From contig NC_018011.1 of NCBI RefSeq assembly GCF_000265365.1, forward strand, positions 1,240,001-1,304,000: a DNA stretch of 64,000 nucleotides, in the 5' to 3' direction. Below are positions 1 to 7,857 of the stretch, one piece after another. Source of the stretch: Alistipes finegoldii DSM 17242. GTDB lineage: Bacteria; Bacteroidota; Bacteroidia; Bacteroidales; Rikenellaceae. The notes beneath the pieces were generated by a model. The model made no database searches and was not told where the DNA came from. It worked only from the letters and a program-made list of their open reading frames with translations. The position numbers and the translations under genes are program-made. Every line of letters begins with the position of its first letter. Positions within the stretch are counted from its first letter, which is position 1.

Positions 1-756
1 GGCCAGCAGATGATGGCCGACATGCGCCGTCAGGCCGAACGCTTCGGAGCCGACATCCGCATCGGAACCGTGACGAGCGTGGACCTCTCGTCGCGTCCGT
101 TCCACGTGGTGATCGACGGCACGACGCAGATCAAGGCCGAGACGCTCATCATCGCCACGGGAGCATCGGCAAAATACCTCGGCCTGCCTTCGGAAACGAA
201 ATTCCGCGGCATGGGCGTCAGCGCGTGCGCCACGTGCGACGGATTCTTCTACCGCAAGAAGGACGTGGCCGTGGTCGGCGGCGGCGACACGGCCTGCGAG
301 GAGGCCACCTATCTGGCCTCGATCTGCCGCAAGGTCTACATGATCGTGCGCAAGCCCCACCTGCGCGCTTCGAAGGCCATGCAGGAGCGGGTGTTCAACA
401 CCACCAATATCGAAGTGATGTTCAACCACAACACCGCCGAGGTGCTGGGCGACGAATCGGGCGTGACGGGCGCGCTGCTGCGCTGCAACGACGGCAAGGA
501 GGTCAGGATCGACATAGCGGGATTCTTCCTCGCCATCGGCCACCATCCCAATACGGAGCTTTTCGCCGACCAGCTGACGCTCGACGCGGAAGGGTACATC
601 AAAACGGAAGCGGGCACCTCGAAGACCAATATCGAAGGGGTCTTTGCCGCGGGCGACGTGCGCGACCCGCATTACCGGCAGGCCATAACGGCCGCGGCGT
701 CGGGCTGCATCGCGGCGATCGACTGCGAACGCTTCATCCTGAACCGCGCAGAGTAA
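1..756 (+). CDS. trxB: Thioredoxin reductase, 5' end cut by window edge
   Basis: NADPH:thioredoxin oxidoreductase (FAD flavoprotein) that passes electrons from NADPH to thioredoxin in the cytoplasm. The reading frame is open from base 1 with no start seen, so the N-terminal FAD-binding segment lies outside the window. Visible parts are the redox motif CATC followed by DG (about 226-240), the NADPH-binding GGGDTACEE (about 283-305) and the C-terminal FAD motif AAGDVRDP near 650-670. The visible 251 residues are most of the usual 310-320. It is followed after 38 nt by rnz on the same strand. Family assignment is secure; start and promoter cannot be judged. Confidence 0.95.
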   Translation, partial: GQQMMADMRRQAERFGADIRIGTVTSVDLSSRPFHVVIDGTTQIKAETLIIATGASAKYLGLPSETKFRGMGVSACATCDGFFYRKKDVAVVGGGDTACEEATYLASICRKVYMIVRKPHLRASKAMQERVFNTTNIEVMFNHNTAEVLGDESGVTGALLRCNDGKEVRIDIAGFFLAIGHHPNTELFADQLTLDAEGYIKTEAGTSKTNIEGVFAAGDVRDPHYRQAITAAASGCIAAIDCERFILNRAE

Positions 757-794
757 ACCGAATCACGCAGAGCGAACAAAAACAGGCACCCCGC

Positions 795-1718
795 ATGAGT
801 TTCAGCGTCACCATACTCGGATCGTCCTCCGCCAAGCCCACTCTGAGCCGCCATCCGTCGGCCCAAGCGGTCAATGTGCACGAGCAGTACTATCTGGTCG
901 ATGCGGGCGAGGGAGTGCAGCAGCAGCTGATCCGCTGCGGGATCACCCCGCTGAAACTGCGCGCCGTGTTCATCTCGCACCTGCACGGCGACCATGTCTT
1001 CGGACTCTTTCCGCTGATCTCGACGCTGGCGCTCTACGGGCGCAAAACCCCGCTGCGGGTATTCGCCCCGGCGCCTTTCGGCGAGATACTGGCCTGCCAC
1101 CTGCGGTTTTTTGACAGCGAGCTGCCCTATCCGGTGGTCTGGACCGAGGTGGACACGACCAAGCACGCGCTGCTGCTGGAAAACCGCACGCTCGAAGTGT
1201 GGAGCATTCCGCTGCGCCACCGGGTGCCGACGGCGGGATTCCTCTTCCGCGAGAAGGAGCCGCCGCTGAACGTCGAGAAGTTCAAGATCGCGAAATACGG
1301 CCTTACGGTCGCGCAGATCACCGCCGCCAAGCGGGGCGAGGAGATCGCGCTCCCGACGGGCGAGGTCATACCCAACGCGGAGCTGACCTACCGCCCCTAT
1401 GCGCCCCGGTCGTACGCCTACCTCTCGGACACCAACTTCTCGGCGAAGGCCGCGACGCTGGCCAAGGGCGCGGACCTGATGTACCACGAGGCGACCTACG
1501 CCGCCGCCGAACAGAAAACGGCCAAGGAGCGGGGCCACTCGACAAGCGCCGACGCGGCCAAAGCCGCCCTAAAGGCCGGAGCCAAGCGGCTGATAATCGG
1601 ACACTATTCGTCCCGCTACAAGAACGAAAACATATTGGTCGAAGAGGCCCGCGCGATCTTCCCGGAGACCTATCCGGCCACCGAAGGCGTCACCTTCACC
1701 ATAGAGAAACAACGATGA
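795..1718 (+). CDS. rnz: Ribonuclease Z
   Basis: Metallo-beta-lactamase-fold endonuclease that matures tRNA 3' ends. The protein is 307 aa, normal for a short-form RNase Z. It opens with a beta strand ending ILGSSSAKPT, carries the zinc motif HLHGDH at about residues 60-65, a later SDT (metal-binding Asp), and IIGHYSSRY near the C-terminus. The frame is open further upstream, but only this ATG starts at the family's N-terminus, just after trxB. Its TGA overlaps the ATG of the next gene (ATGA), so translation of the two is probably coupled. Confidence 0.95.
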   Translation: MSFSVTILGSSSAKPTLSRHPSAQAVNVHEQYYLVDAGEGVQQQLIRCGITPLKLRAVFISHLHGDHVFGLFPLISTLALYGRKTPLRVFAPAPFGEILACHLRFFDSELPYPVVWTEVDTTKHALLLENRTLEVWSIPLRHRVPTAGFLFREKEPPLNVEKFKIAKYGLTVAQITAAKRGEEIALPTGEVIPNAELTYRPYAPRSYAYLSDTNFSAKAATLAKGADLMYHEATYAAAEQKTAKERGHSTSADAAKAALKAGAKRLIIGHYSSRYKNENILVEEARAIFPETYPATEGVTFTIEKQR

Positions 1719-2470
1719 CGAAAGCCGAAATACAACTCGTCCGCGCGCTGGCCGACAAACGCGGACGCACGGAACACGGACTGTTCGTGGCCGAAGGGGA
1801 GAAACTCATCGGCGAACTGCGCGGCTCGCACCTGAAGGTCCGCAAGATCTTCGCGCTGGAGGGCGTGTTCGCAGGGCCGGAGGTCGAGACCGTCGCCCCG
1901 CGCGACATGGAGCGGCTGTCGCTGCTCAAAACCGCCGCCAACTCGCTGGCAATCGTCGAGACGCCCCGCTACGGGCTGGACATGCGGTCGCTCGCGGGGC
2001 GGCTGACGCTGGCGCTCGACGACGTGCAGAACCCCGGCAACCTCGGCACGATCGTCCGGCTGGCCGACTGGTTCGGCATCGCCGACATCGTCTGCTCGGA
2101 GGCTTCGGCCGACTGCTTCAACCCGAAGGTCGTGCAGGCCACGATGGGCGCGATTCTGCGGGTGCGGGTTCACTACACCGATCTGGGAGCGTTTCTGCAC
2201 GACGCGGGAGCCGCCGGGCTGCCCGTTTACGGCACGTTTCTGGAAGGGGAGAATATCTACGGCACGACGCTTACGGAAGAGGGCGTCGTCGTCATGGGCA
2301 ACGAAGGCCGCGGCATCTCGCAGGCCGCGGCGCGCGCCGTGACGCACAAGCTCTTCATCCCGCCCTACCCCGCCGACCGCCGCGGGTCGGAGTCGCTCAA
2401 CGTGGCGATGGCCACGGGCATCGTATGCTCGGAATTCCGGCGTCGGGCAGGCATGGGAAGCGGGAAATAG
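1715..2470 (+). CDS. TrmH/SpoU-family RNA 2'-O-methyltransferase
   Basis: Predicted SAM-dependent ribose 2'-O-methyltransferase of rRNA or tRNA (SPOUT knot fold), 251 aa. The three SpoU motifs are in order: DDVQNPGNLGTIVRLADWFG (motif 1, mid-protein), VMGNEGRGIS (motif 2) and PPYPADRRGSESLNVAMATG (motif 3). The N-terminal 80 or so residues look like an RNA-binding substrate domain (FVAEGEKLIGEL). It starts inside the rnz stop (ATGA) and is followed by a strong terminator, so trxB-rnz-this gene probably form one transcript. The target nucleotide cannot be told from sequence alone. Confidence 0.9.
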   Translation: MTKAEIQLVRALADKRGRTEHGLFVAEGEKLIGELRGSHLKVRKIFALEGVFAGPEVETVAPRDMERLSLLKTAANSLAIVETPRYGLDMRSLAGRLTLALDDVQNPGNLGTIVRLADWFGIADIVCSEASADCFNPKVVQATMGAILRVRVHYTDLGAFLHDAGAAGLPVYGTFLEGENIYGTTLTEEGVVVMGNEGRGISQAAARAVTHKLFIPPYPADRRGSESLNVAMATGIVCSEFRRRAGMGSGK

Positions 2471-2493
2471 GCCCGCCGCACCACAAATAAAAG

Positions 2494-2528
2494 ACTGCCG
2501 GGATTGCTCCCGGCAGTTATTTTTTTTG
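2494..2528 (+). terminator. Intrinsic terminator after the methyltransferase
   Basis: A perfect 10-bp stem (2494-2503 with 2508-2517, arms ACTGCCGGGA and TCCCGGCAGT), a 4-nt TTGC loop and then a run of T. It ends the trxB-rnz-methyltransferase transcript. Confidence 0.92.
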
Positions 2529-2614
2529 CGACATCCGGCAAGGCCCGCGGCGCGGGAACCGACTGCGGCACAAGGGAGGTTCGGCAAAGGCAGGCGCGAC
2601 GCAAAGCAGATTCA

Positions 2615-2660
2615 GCACAAGGCAGGTCGGCACAAGGCAGGTCGGCACAAGGCAGATTAG
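2615..2660. repeat. 15-bp tandem repeat, about 3 copies
   Basis: GCACAAGGCAGGTCG occurs at 2615-2629 and 2630-2644, and a third copy starting at 2645 diverges after GCACAAGGCAG. Looser copies of the same theme (CAAAGGCAGG, GCAAAGCAGATTC) extend back to about 2585. It lies between the terminator and the next gene's 3' end, in sequence with no plausible gene. Confidence 0.85.
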
Positions 2661-2775
2661 ACACAAGTCCGGCGCAACGCAAAACCGATTCAGCGCATGC
2701 CGCCCGGCGGCAAACCGATAACAAACCGCGAACAAACCGACAAAGCCCCGCAACAGACAGGCGCCGGCAAAAGGC

Positions 2776-3138
2776 TCAGCCCACGGCAACGGCGGCATGC
2801 TCCTGCACGATGGCGGCGATCCGCCGCACCTGCGCCAGCGCTTCGGCACACTGCCAGCGGGAGAAAAGCGCCTCCGATTCGAGCCGGCCTATGGTCTGCA
2901 CGAGCCGGCCGACGGCCTGCAAGAGCGTCTGCAGTTCGCCGGGCGAGGCCGAGCGCAAGTCGGTGGCGGCCAGCAGCACGGCAGTCTCCCGGCCGCGGCG
3001 TTCGAACTCCGAAAGCGCCGCATTGCTCCGGCGCCGGTCGTAGGGAGCCACCCATAATATTTCGAACATCAGCCGGAAAACCGTATCGACCAGTTCCGGA
3101 TTGTGTTTTTTAGTCGTCTTTTGTGCGCAAGGTTCCAT
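2776..3138 (-). CDS. Small helical hypothetical protein
   Basis: A 120-aa reading frame with codon use like its neighbours (strong G/C third positions). I do not recognise the family. The sequence is charged and almost free of Gly and Pro, which suggests an all-helical protein, possibly a helical bundle; hydrophobic heptads such as LQTLLQAVGRLVQTIGRL are seen in the middle. No signal peptide or membrane segment. It has its own position between two plus-strand units and no obvious TAnnTTTG box upstream. Plus-strand frames over the same bases have poor composition, so the minus frame is preferred, but it could be spurious. Confidence 0.55.
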   Translation of the reverse strand: MEPCAQKTTKKHNPELVDTVFRLMFEILWVAPYDRRRSNAALSEFERRGRETAVLLAATDLRSASPGELQTLLQAVGRLVQTIGRLESEALFSRWQCAEALAQVRRIAAIVQEHAAVAVG

Positions 3139-3445
3139 CTTTCGGGCGGTTTATCGAAAAAAGCGCGGGCAGTATCACCGAATCCACCATCGAGGTATTG
3201 GACGACCTGTAACGTAGAATACGGTAAATGCCCACGCCGAAAACAGCGAGAGCATCAACCTTTGTTCCTTACGTTACGCGAAAGTGTCCAATTTTCGACG
3301 GTAAGAAAAAAGCCGATGCGCTTTAATCCGAATATGTCATCAGCCCTAACAGGCTGCATAAAACAAAGGTAGGAAAAAATAGTCCATCCGCAAAACATTA
3401 CGGATCGCCGCAGTGCAAAAAAACATTTTAATTGCATCCGGCCTA
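3139..3445. other. Intergenic stretch without a recognised gene
   Basis: About 300 bases upstream of the pdxA promoter and of the divergent hypothetical gene. Base composition drops toward AT in the right half. I see no conserved reading frame, RNA gene or strong hairpin here. Confidence 0.6.
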
Positions 3446-3474
3446 TTGCAGATTCTGAATAATATGTATCTTTG
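3446..3474 (+). promoter_or_regulatory. Bacteroidetes-type promoter of pdxA
   Basis: TTG at 3446-3448 and TATCTTTG at 3467-3474 with an 18-nt spacer, matching the TTG-N19-TAnnTTTG form used by the Bacteroidetes primary sigma factor. The ATG of pdxA is 21 nt downstream of the -7 box. Confidence 0.8.
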
Positions 3475-3495
3475 TAGATTGAAATACTTGTATCC

Positions 3496-4590
3496 ATGTC
3501 AGAACAGAAACTTAAAATAGGCATCACGCAGGGCGACACGAACGGCATCGGCTGGGAGGTCATCCTCAAGGCGCTGGCCGATCCGCGCATGACGGAGCTT
3601 TTCACGCCCGTCGTATACGGCTCGCCCAAGGCCGCGGCCTATTACCGAAATACGCTCGCACAGACCGAACCGGTGCAGTTCAACGCCGTAACGTCGGCCC
3701 GCGACGCCCGCCGCGGCAAAGTGAACCTCGTCGCATGCGGCGACACGGAGCAGATCGAACCGGGCAAAGCTTCGGCCGAGGCCGGGCGCGCCGCCGTCGA
3801 GGCGCTGCGCCGCGCGACGCAGGAGCTGAAGGAGGGGCTGCTCGACGCCATCGTCACAGCCCCCTTCAACAAGGAGAGCGTGCAGGGCGACGGGTTCCAC
3901 TTCACGGGCCATACCGAATTCATCGGGGCCGAACTGGGCGGGGAGCCGATGATGATCATGTGCAGCGAGATTCTGCGCGTGGGGCTGGTCACCAAGCACA
4001 TTCCGGTGTCGGAGATCAGCGGCAGCATCACCGGGGAGAAGATCGTGCGCGACCTGCATACGCTCCGCCGCACGCTGAAAGAGGACTTCGGCATCGTCGA
4101 GCCGCGCATCGCCGTGATGGCTCTCAACCCGCATGCCGGGGACGGAGGACTGCTGGGACGCGAGGAGCAGGAGATCATCCGCCCGGCCGTCGTCGAGGCG
4201 TTCAATCAGGGCGTGCTGGCGTTCGGGCCGTTTGCCGCCGACGGGCTTTTCGCAGGCGGAGGATACGCAAAATACGACGGCATACTGGCCATGTACCACG
4301 ATCAGGGGCTGGCGCCGTTCAAGACGCTTTCGCCCGACGGCGTGAACTTCACGGCCGGACTCTCGAAGGTCCGCACCTCGCCCGACCACGGCACGGCCTA
4401 CGACATCGCCGGGCAGGACAAAGCCGACCCGCAGTCGATGCGCTCGGCGATTTACGCCGCGATCGACATCGTCGAGCACCGCCGCGCATGGGCCGAATGG
4501 AGCCGCAACCCGCTGCAACGCGCCGAACGCGAGAAGGGCGGCCGCGACGTCTCGGTCAAGGACCTGCCGCAGACCGAAAAGGAGGATTAG
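3496..4590 (+). CDS. pdxA: 4-hydroxythreonine-4-phosphate dehydrogenase
   Basis: NAD-dependent oxidation of 4-phosphohydroxy-L-threonine in the DXP-dependent pyridoxal 5'-phosphate pathway; cytoplasmic, metal-dependent dimer. 364 aa, slightly longer than the E. coli type because of a polar tail. Signatures: GITQGDTNGIGWEV at the N-terminus, HFTGHTEF with a metal-ligand His, and MYHDQGLAPFKTL with the second His cluster near residue 275. It has its own promoter and is followed by a hexanucleotide repeat and thrS; whether thrS shares the transcript is not clear. Confidence 0.95.
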   Translation: MSEQKLKIGITQGDTNGIGWEVILKALADPRMTELFTPVVYGSPKAAAYYRNTLAQTEPVQFNAVTSARDARRGKVNLVACGDTEQIEPGKASAEAGRAAVEALRRATQELKEGLLDAIVTAPFNKESVQGDGFHFTGHTEFIGAELGGEPMMIMCSEILRVGLVTKHIPVSEISGSITGEKIVRDLHTLRRTLKEDFGIVEPRIAVMALNPHAGDGGLLGREEQEIIRPAVVEAFNQGVLAFGPFAADGLFAGGGYAKYDGILAMYHDQGLAPFKTLSPDGVNFTAGLSKVRTSPDHGTAYDIAGQDKADPQSMRSAIYAAIDIVEHRRAWAEWSRNPLQRAEREKGGRDVSVKDLPQTEKED

Positions 4591-4622
4591 CGCAGGAGCG
4601 ACGAAAAACCGGGATCTGGGCC

Positions 4623-4676
4623 GGAGGAAGAGGAAGAGGAAGAGCAAGAGCAAGAGCAAGAGCAAGAGGAAGAGCA
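4623..4676. repeat. Purine hexanucleotide repeat (AGAGGA/AGAGCA)n
   Basis: About nine tandem hexamers of the form GAAGAG/CAAGAG on the plus strand, in the pdxA-thrS gap. It is outside both genes but is long enough for slipped-strand length change. Confidence 0.9.
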
Positions 4677-4815
4677 AACGACATCCGCCGTATCCGCCCA
4701 AAGATTGCGGGCAGGGCGCAGCAAGAACAGAAACAGCAAACCGGGCAAACCGGAGGCGTATTCCGTCTCGTAATTGTGGAAGCGCCGAAGGCCCCGAAAA
4801 CTTAATTTATATTTT

Positions 4816-6768
4816 ATGATCAAAATCACTTTTCCCGACGGCTCGGTCAGAGAATACGCCGAAGGGACTACTGCTTACCAGATCGCAGAGAGTATCAGCC
4901 CTCGTTTAGCTGCCGACTCTCTTGCCGCTTCGGTAAACGGCGCGACGGTAGACATGACGCGCCCGATCGGGGAGGACGCCTCGGTCAAATTCTACAAATG
5001 GGACGACGAAGAGGGCAAGCACGCCTTCTGGCACACCTCGTCGCACCTGCTGGCCGAAGCCCTCGAAGCCCTCTATCCGGGCATCAAGTTCGGCATCGGC
5101 CCCGCTATCGAAAACGGCTTCTACTACGACGTCGATTCGCCGACGCCGATCACCGAGGCCGACCTTCCGAAGATCGAACAGAAGATGCAGGAGCTGTCCC
5201 GCAACAAGGAGCAGCTCGTCCGCCGCGAGGTCCCCAAGGCCGAAGCGCTCAAGACCTTCACCGAGAAGGGCGACCAGTACAAGGTCGAACTGATCTCGGA
5301 CCTGCAGGACGGAACCATCTCATTCTATACCAACGGTGCGTTCACCGACCTCTGCCGGGGTCCGCACATCCCCAACACGGGTTACATCAAGGCCCTCAAG
5401 CTGACTTCGGTGGCAGGTGCCTACTGGCGCGGCAACGAGAAGAACAAGATGCTGACGCGCATCTACGGCATCTCGTTCCCCAAGAAGTCGATGCTCGACG
5501 AATACCTCGTGATGATGGAGGAGGCCAAGAAACGCGACCACCGCAAGCTGGGCAAGGACCTCGAACTGTTCTGTTTCTCGCAGCGCGTGGGACAGGGTCT
5601 GCCCTTGTGGCTGCCGAAAGGCGCCGCACTGCGCGACCGGCTGGAGCAGTTCCTGCGCAACGTGCAGAAGGAGTACGGCTACCAGCAGGTCATCACCCCG
5701 CATATCGGCAACAAGGAGCTGTACGTGACTTCGGGACACTACGCCAAGTACGGCAAGGATTCGTTCCAGCCGATTCACACCCCGATCGAGGGCGAGGAGT
5801 ATCTCCTGAAGCCGATGAACTGCCCGCACCACTGCGAGATTTACCGTTCGAAGCCGCGTTCGTACAAGGAGCTGCCCGTCCGGCTGGCGGAATTCGGCAC
5901 CGTGTACCGCTACGAGCAGTCGGGCGAACTGCACGGACTGACCCGCGTCCGCGGATTCACGCAGGACGACGCCCACCTGTTCGTACGCCCCGACCAGCTG
6001 CTCGAAGAGTTCGAGCGGGTGATCGACATCGTGCTCTACATCTTCAAGACGCTGAAGTTCGACAACTATACGGCACAGATTTCGCTGCGCGACCCCAACA
6101 ACAAGGAGAAGTACATCGGCTCGGACGAAAACTGGGAGAAGGCCGAAAGCGCCATCATGCAGGCCGCCGAGGAGAAGGGACTCAATACGGTCGTGGAGTA
6201 TGGCGAAGCCGCGTTCTACGGTCCCAAGCTCGACTTCATGGTCAAGGACGCCATCGGCCGCAAGTGGCAACTGGGAACCATTCAGGTGGACTACAACCTG
6301 CCGGAGCGGTTCGACCTGACGTACAAGGGCGCGGACGACAAACTGCACCGCCCGATCATGATTCACCGCGCGCCGTTCGGCTCGATGGAGCGTTTCGTGG
6401 CCGTACTGCTGGAGCATACGGGCGGCAAGTTCCCGTTGTGGCTCTCGCCCCAGCAGGTCGTGGTGCTCCCCATTTCGGAGAAGTTCAACGACTACGCCCT
6501 GCAGGTCGCGGAGTACCTCAACCGCAGCGACGTGAGGACCGAGGTGGACGACCGCAACGAGAAAATCGGCCGCAAGATCCGCGACAACGAACTCAAGCGC
6601 ATCCCCTACCTGCTGATCGTCGGCGAGAAGGAGGAGGCCGAAGGACTCGTGTCGGTACGCGCGCAGGGCGAAGGCGACAAGGGTCAGATGACGCTCGAAG
6701 GCTTCCGCGACTTCATCGCCGGAATGGTGAAGGAGGAGATCGAGGCTAACAAAATGGAAAAGAAATAA
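4816..6768 (+). CDS. thrS: Threonine-tRNA ligase
   Basis: Class II aminoacyl-tRNA synthetase charging tRNA-Thr. 650 aa, full family length. Domains in order: TGS (about 1-62, starting MIKITFPDGSVREYAEGTTA), the editing domain with TSSHLLAEAL, then the catalytic core with the zinc motif MNCPHHCEIYRS and class II motif 2 YRYEQSGELHGLTRVRGF, and a C-terminal anticodon-binding domain (VVVLPISEKFNDYA onward). The chosen ATG gives the exact TGS N-terminus; an earlier in-frame start would add 14 unrelated residues. It precedes infC, as in many bacteria. No TAnnTTTG box is seen directly upstream. A tRNA-Thr(GGT) lies in the same window at 45.9 kb. Confidence 0.97.
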   Translation: MIKITFPDGSVREYAEGTTAYQIAESISPRLAADSLAASVNGATVDMTRPIGEDASVKFYKWDDEEGKHAFWHTSSHLLAEALEALYPGIKFGIGPAIENGFYYDVDSPTPITEADLPKIEQKMQELSRNKEQLVRREVPKAEALKTFTEKGDQYKVELISDLQDGTISFYTNGAFTDLCRGPHIPNTGYIKALKLTSVAGAYWRGNEKNKMLTRIYGISFPKKSMLDEYLVMMEEAKKRDHRKLGKDLELFCFSQRVGQGLPLWLPKGAALRDRLEQFLRNVQKEYGYQQVITPHIGNKELYVTSGHYAKYGKDSFQPIHTPIEGEEYLLKPMNCPHHCEIYRSKPRSYKELPVRLAEFGTVYRYEQSGELHGLTRVRGFTQDDAHLFVRPDQLLEEFERVIDIVLYIFKTLKFDNYTAQISLRDPNNKEKYIGSDENWEKAESAIMQAAEEKGLNTVVEYGEAAFYGPKLDFMVKDAIGRKWQLGTIQVDYNLPERFDLTYKGADDKLHRPIMIHRAPFGSMERFVAVLLEHTGGKFPLWLSPQQVVVLPISEKFNDYALQVAEYLNRSDVRTEVDDRNEKIGRKIRDNELKRIPYLLIVGEKEEAEGLVSVRAQGEGDKGQMTLEGFRDFIAGMVKEEIEANKMEKK

Positions 6769-6783
6769 CGACTCCGGTCCGCA

Positions 6784-6816
6784 TCCGGGACTTCCCCTTT
6801 CGGGGGAAATTCCGGA
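6784..6816 (+). other. Stem-loop between thrS and infC
   Basis: A two-part stem: TCCGG (6784-6788) with CCGGA (6812-6816), and TTCCCC (6792-6797) with GGGGAA (6803-6808), capped by a short pyrimidine loop. There is no T-run, so it is not a standard terminator. It sits in the infC leader, where translational control of IF3 acts in other bacteria, but a regulatory role here is inference. Confidence 0.5.
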
Positions 6817-6863
6817 CGGCGGGGTTTACGGCACGCCGCAGGTCACGCCCCGGCAGCCGGACA

Positions 6864-6884
6864 ATGAAAAACAAAAGTAATTAA
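6864..6884 (+). other. Six-codon upstream ORF in frame with infC
   Basis: ATG at 6864 opens MKNKSN followed by TAA at 6882-6884, with another in-frame TAA at 6891-6893. It is in the same frame as infC and ends 18 nt before the proposed ATT start. It is the only ATG in that frame near the infC N-terminus and cannot be the infC start. It could act as a uORF or be chance. Confidence 0.4.
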
Positions 6885-6902
6885 CCACTTTAATACTTTA
6901 CG

Positions 6903-7529
6903 ATTATCGCAGCACCGAAACCATTCCCGCCGAGGCCATTCAACCCCGGGAATAACCGGCCGAAACCGGCAGCCGGCACCAACAACCGGTACGGGCGCCG
7001 CCCGCCCGAAAAGGAGAATCCGCACCGCATCAACGAGCAGATAACGGCTCCCGAAGTGCGCGTCGTGGGCGACAACGTCGAACAACCGCTGGTTTTACCC
7101 ATACGCGAAGCGCTGAAGCTCGCCGACAGCATGGAACTCGACCTGATCGAGATCTCGCCCAAGGCCGAGCCGCCCGTATGCCGCATCGCCGATTACCAGA
7201 AATTCCTCTACCAGCAGAAGAAAAAGGCCAAGGAGCTGAAAGCCAATCAGGTGAAAGTCGTGATCAAGGAGATCCGCTTCGGTCCGCAGACCGACGACCA
7301 CGACTACAACTTCAAGCTCAAGCACGCCACCAACTTCCTGAAGGAGGGGTGCAAGGTCAAGGCGTACGTCTTCTTCCGCGGCCGTTCGATCGTCTTCAAG
7401 GAGCAGGGCGAAATCCTGCTGCTCCGCTTCGCCACCGACCTCGAAGAGGTCGCCAAAGTGGAGATGATGCCCAAGCTCGACGGCAAGAAGATGAACATGA
7501 TGCTGGCGCCCAAAACCAACAAGAAGTAG
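6903..7529 (+). CDS. infC: Translation initiation factor IF-3, non-AUG start
   Basis: IF3 binds the 30S subunit and checks start-codon choice. Both domains are present: N-terminal RINEQITAPEVRVVGD, then the helical linker (KFLYQQKKKAKELKA) and the C-terminal domain with KEIRFGPQTDDHDYNFK. The RINEQI motif lies upstream of the first in-frame GTG (7056), and no ATG, GTG, TTG or CTG exists between the in-frame TAA at 6891 and that point. The frame therefore must start at a rare codon: ATT at 6903 (208 aa), or the adjacent ACG or ATC. E. coli infC starts with AUU and uses it for autoregulation. The first 35 or so residues are a Pro/Arg/Asn-rich extension. No rpmI-rplT follows; a terminator does. 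Confidence 0.85.
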   Translation: MIAAPKPFPPRPFNPGNNRPKPAAGTNNRYGRRPPEKENPHRINEQITAPEVRVVGDNVEQPLVLPIREALKLADSMELDLIEISPKAEPPVCRIADYQKFLYQQKKKAKELKANQVKVVIKEIRFGPQTDDHDYNFKLKHATNFLKEGCKVKAYVFFRGRSIVFKEQGEILLLRFATDLEEVAKVEMMPKLDGKKMNMMLAPKTNKK

Positions 7530-7570
7530 CGGCGGAGCGGTTCCGACACCGCGCGAAGCGACTATATCCG

Positions 7571-7618
7571 ATCCATAATCGGGGTCCCGGAAGGGAGTCC
7601 GATTGTGGATTTTTATTT
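7571..7618 (+). terminator. Intrinsic terminator after infC
   Basis: Stem 7571-7582 (ATCCATAATCGG) with 7599-7610 (CCGATTGTGGAT), one G-T pair, followed by TTTTATTT. It ends the thrS-infC unit directly after infC. Confidence 0.85.
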
Positions 7619-7703
7619 CATGACCGACGCAAGCGGCAGAGAGGCGGCGGCCTTTCACACACCTGCGGAAGCGGACCTGCAGGCATGCACCTGCGGGAAC
7701 GAG

Positions 7704-7745
7704 CTTTCAGGGACGGGCTTTCGGGAACGGGCTTTCGGGAACGAC
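7704..7745. repeat. 14-bp tandem repeat, 3 copies
   Basis: Units CTTTCAGGGACGGG (7704-7717), CTTTCGGGAACGGG (7718-7731) and CTTTCGGGAACGAC (7732-7745), with a weaker copy just upstream. It lies in the otherwise featureless 7619-7820 gap between the infC terminator and the next promoter. Confidence 0.85.
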
Positions 7746-7820
7746 GCGGGGGACAGACTTTCGGAAGCGCTACGCAGGGAACCGCCCTGCCGGACTTATT
7801 CCGTCCGCAGAAAAGGGATT

Positions 7821-7850
7821 TTGCCGAATTTCGAAATATATTTACCTTTG
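7821..7850 (+). promoter_or_regulatory. Promoter of the LuxE-like gene
   Basis: TTG at 7821-7823, a 19-nt spacer and TACCTTTG at 7843-7850. The gene's ATG at 7858 is only 7 nt past the -7 box, so the transcript should have almost no leader. Confidence 0.85.
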
Positions 7851-7857
7851 CAATGAA

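Noticed and set aside
2504..3043. Plus-strand frame over the 15-bp repeat
   Set aside because: It is made of repeat-derived R/Q/A residues and runs through a terminator; not a gene.
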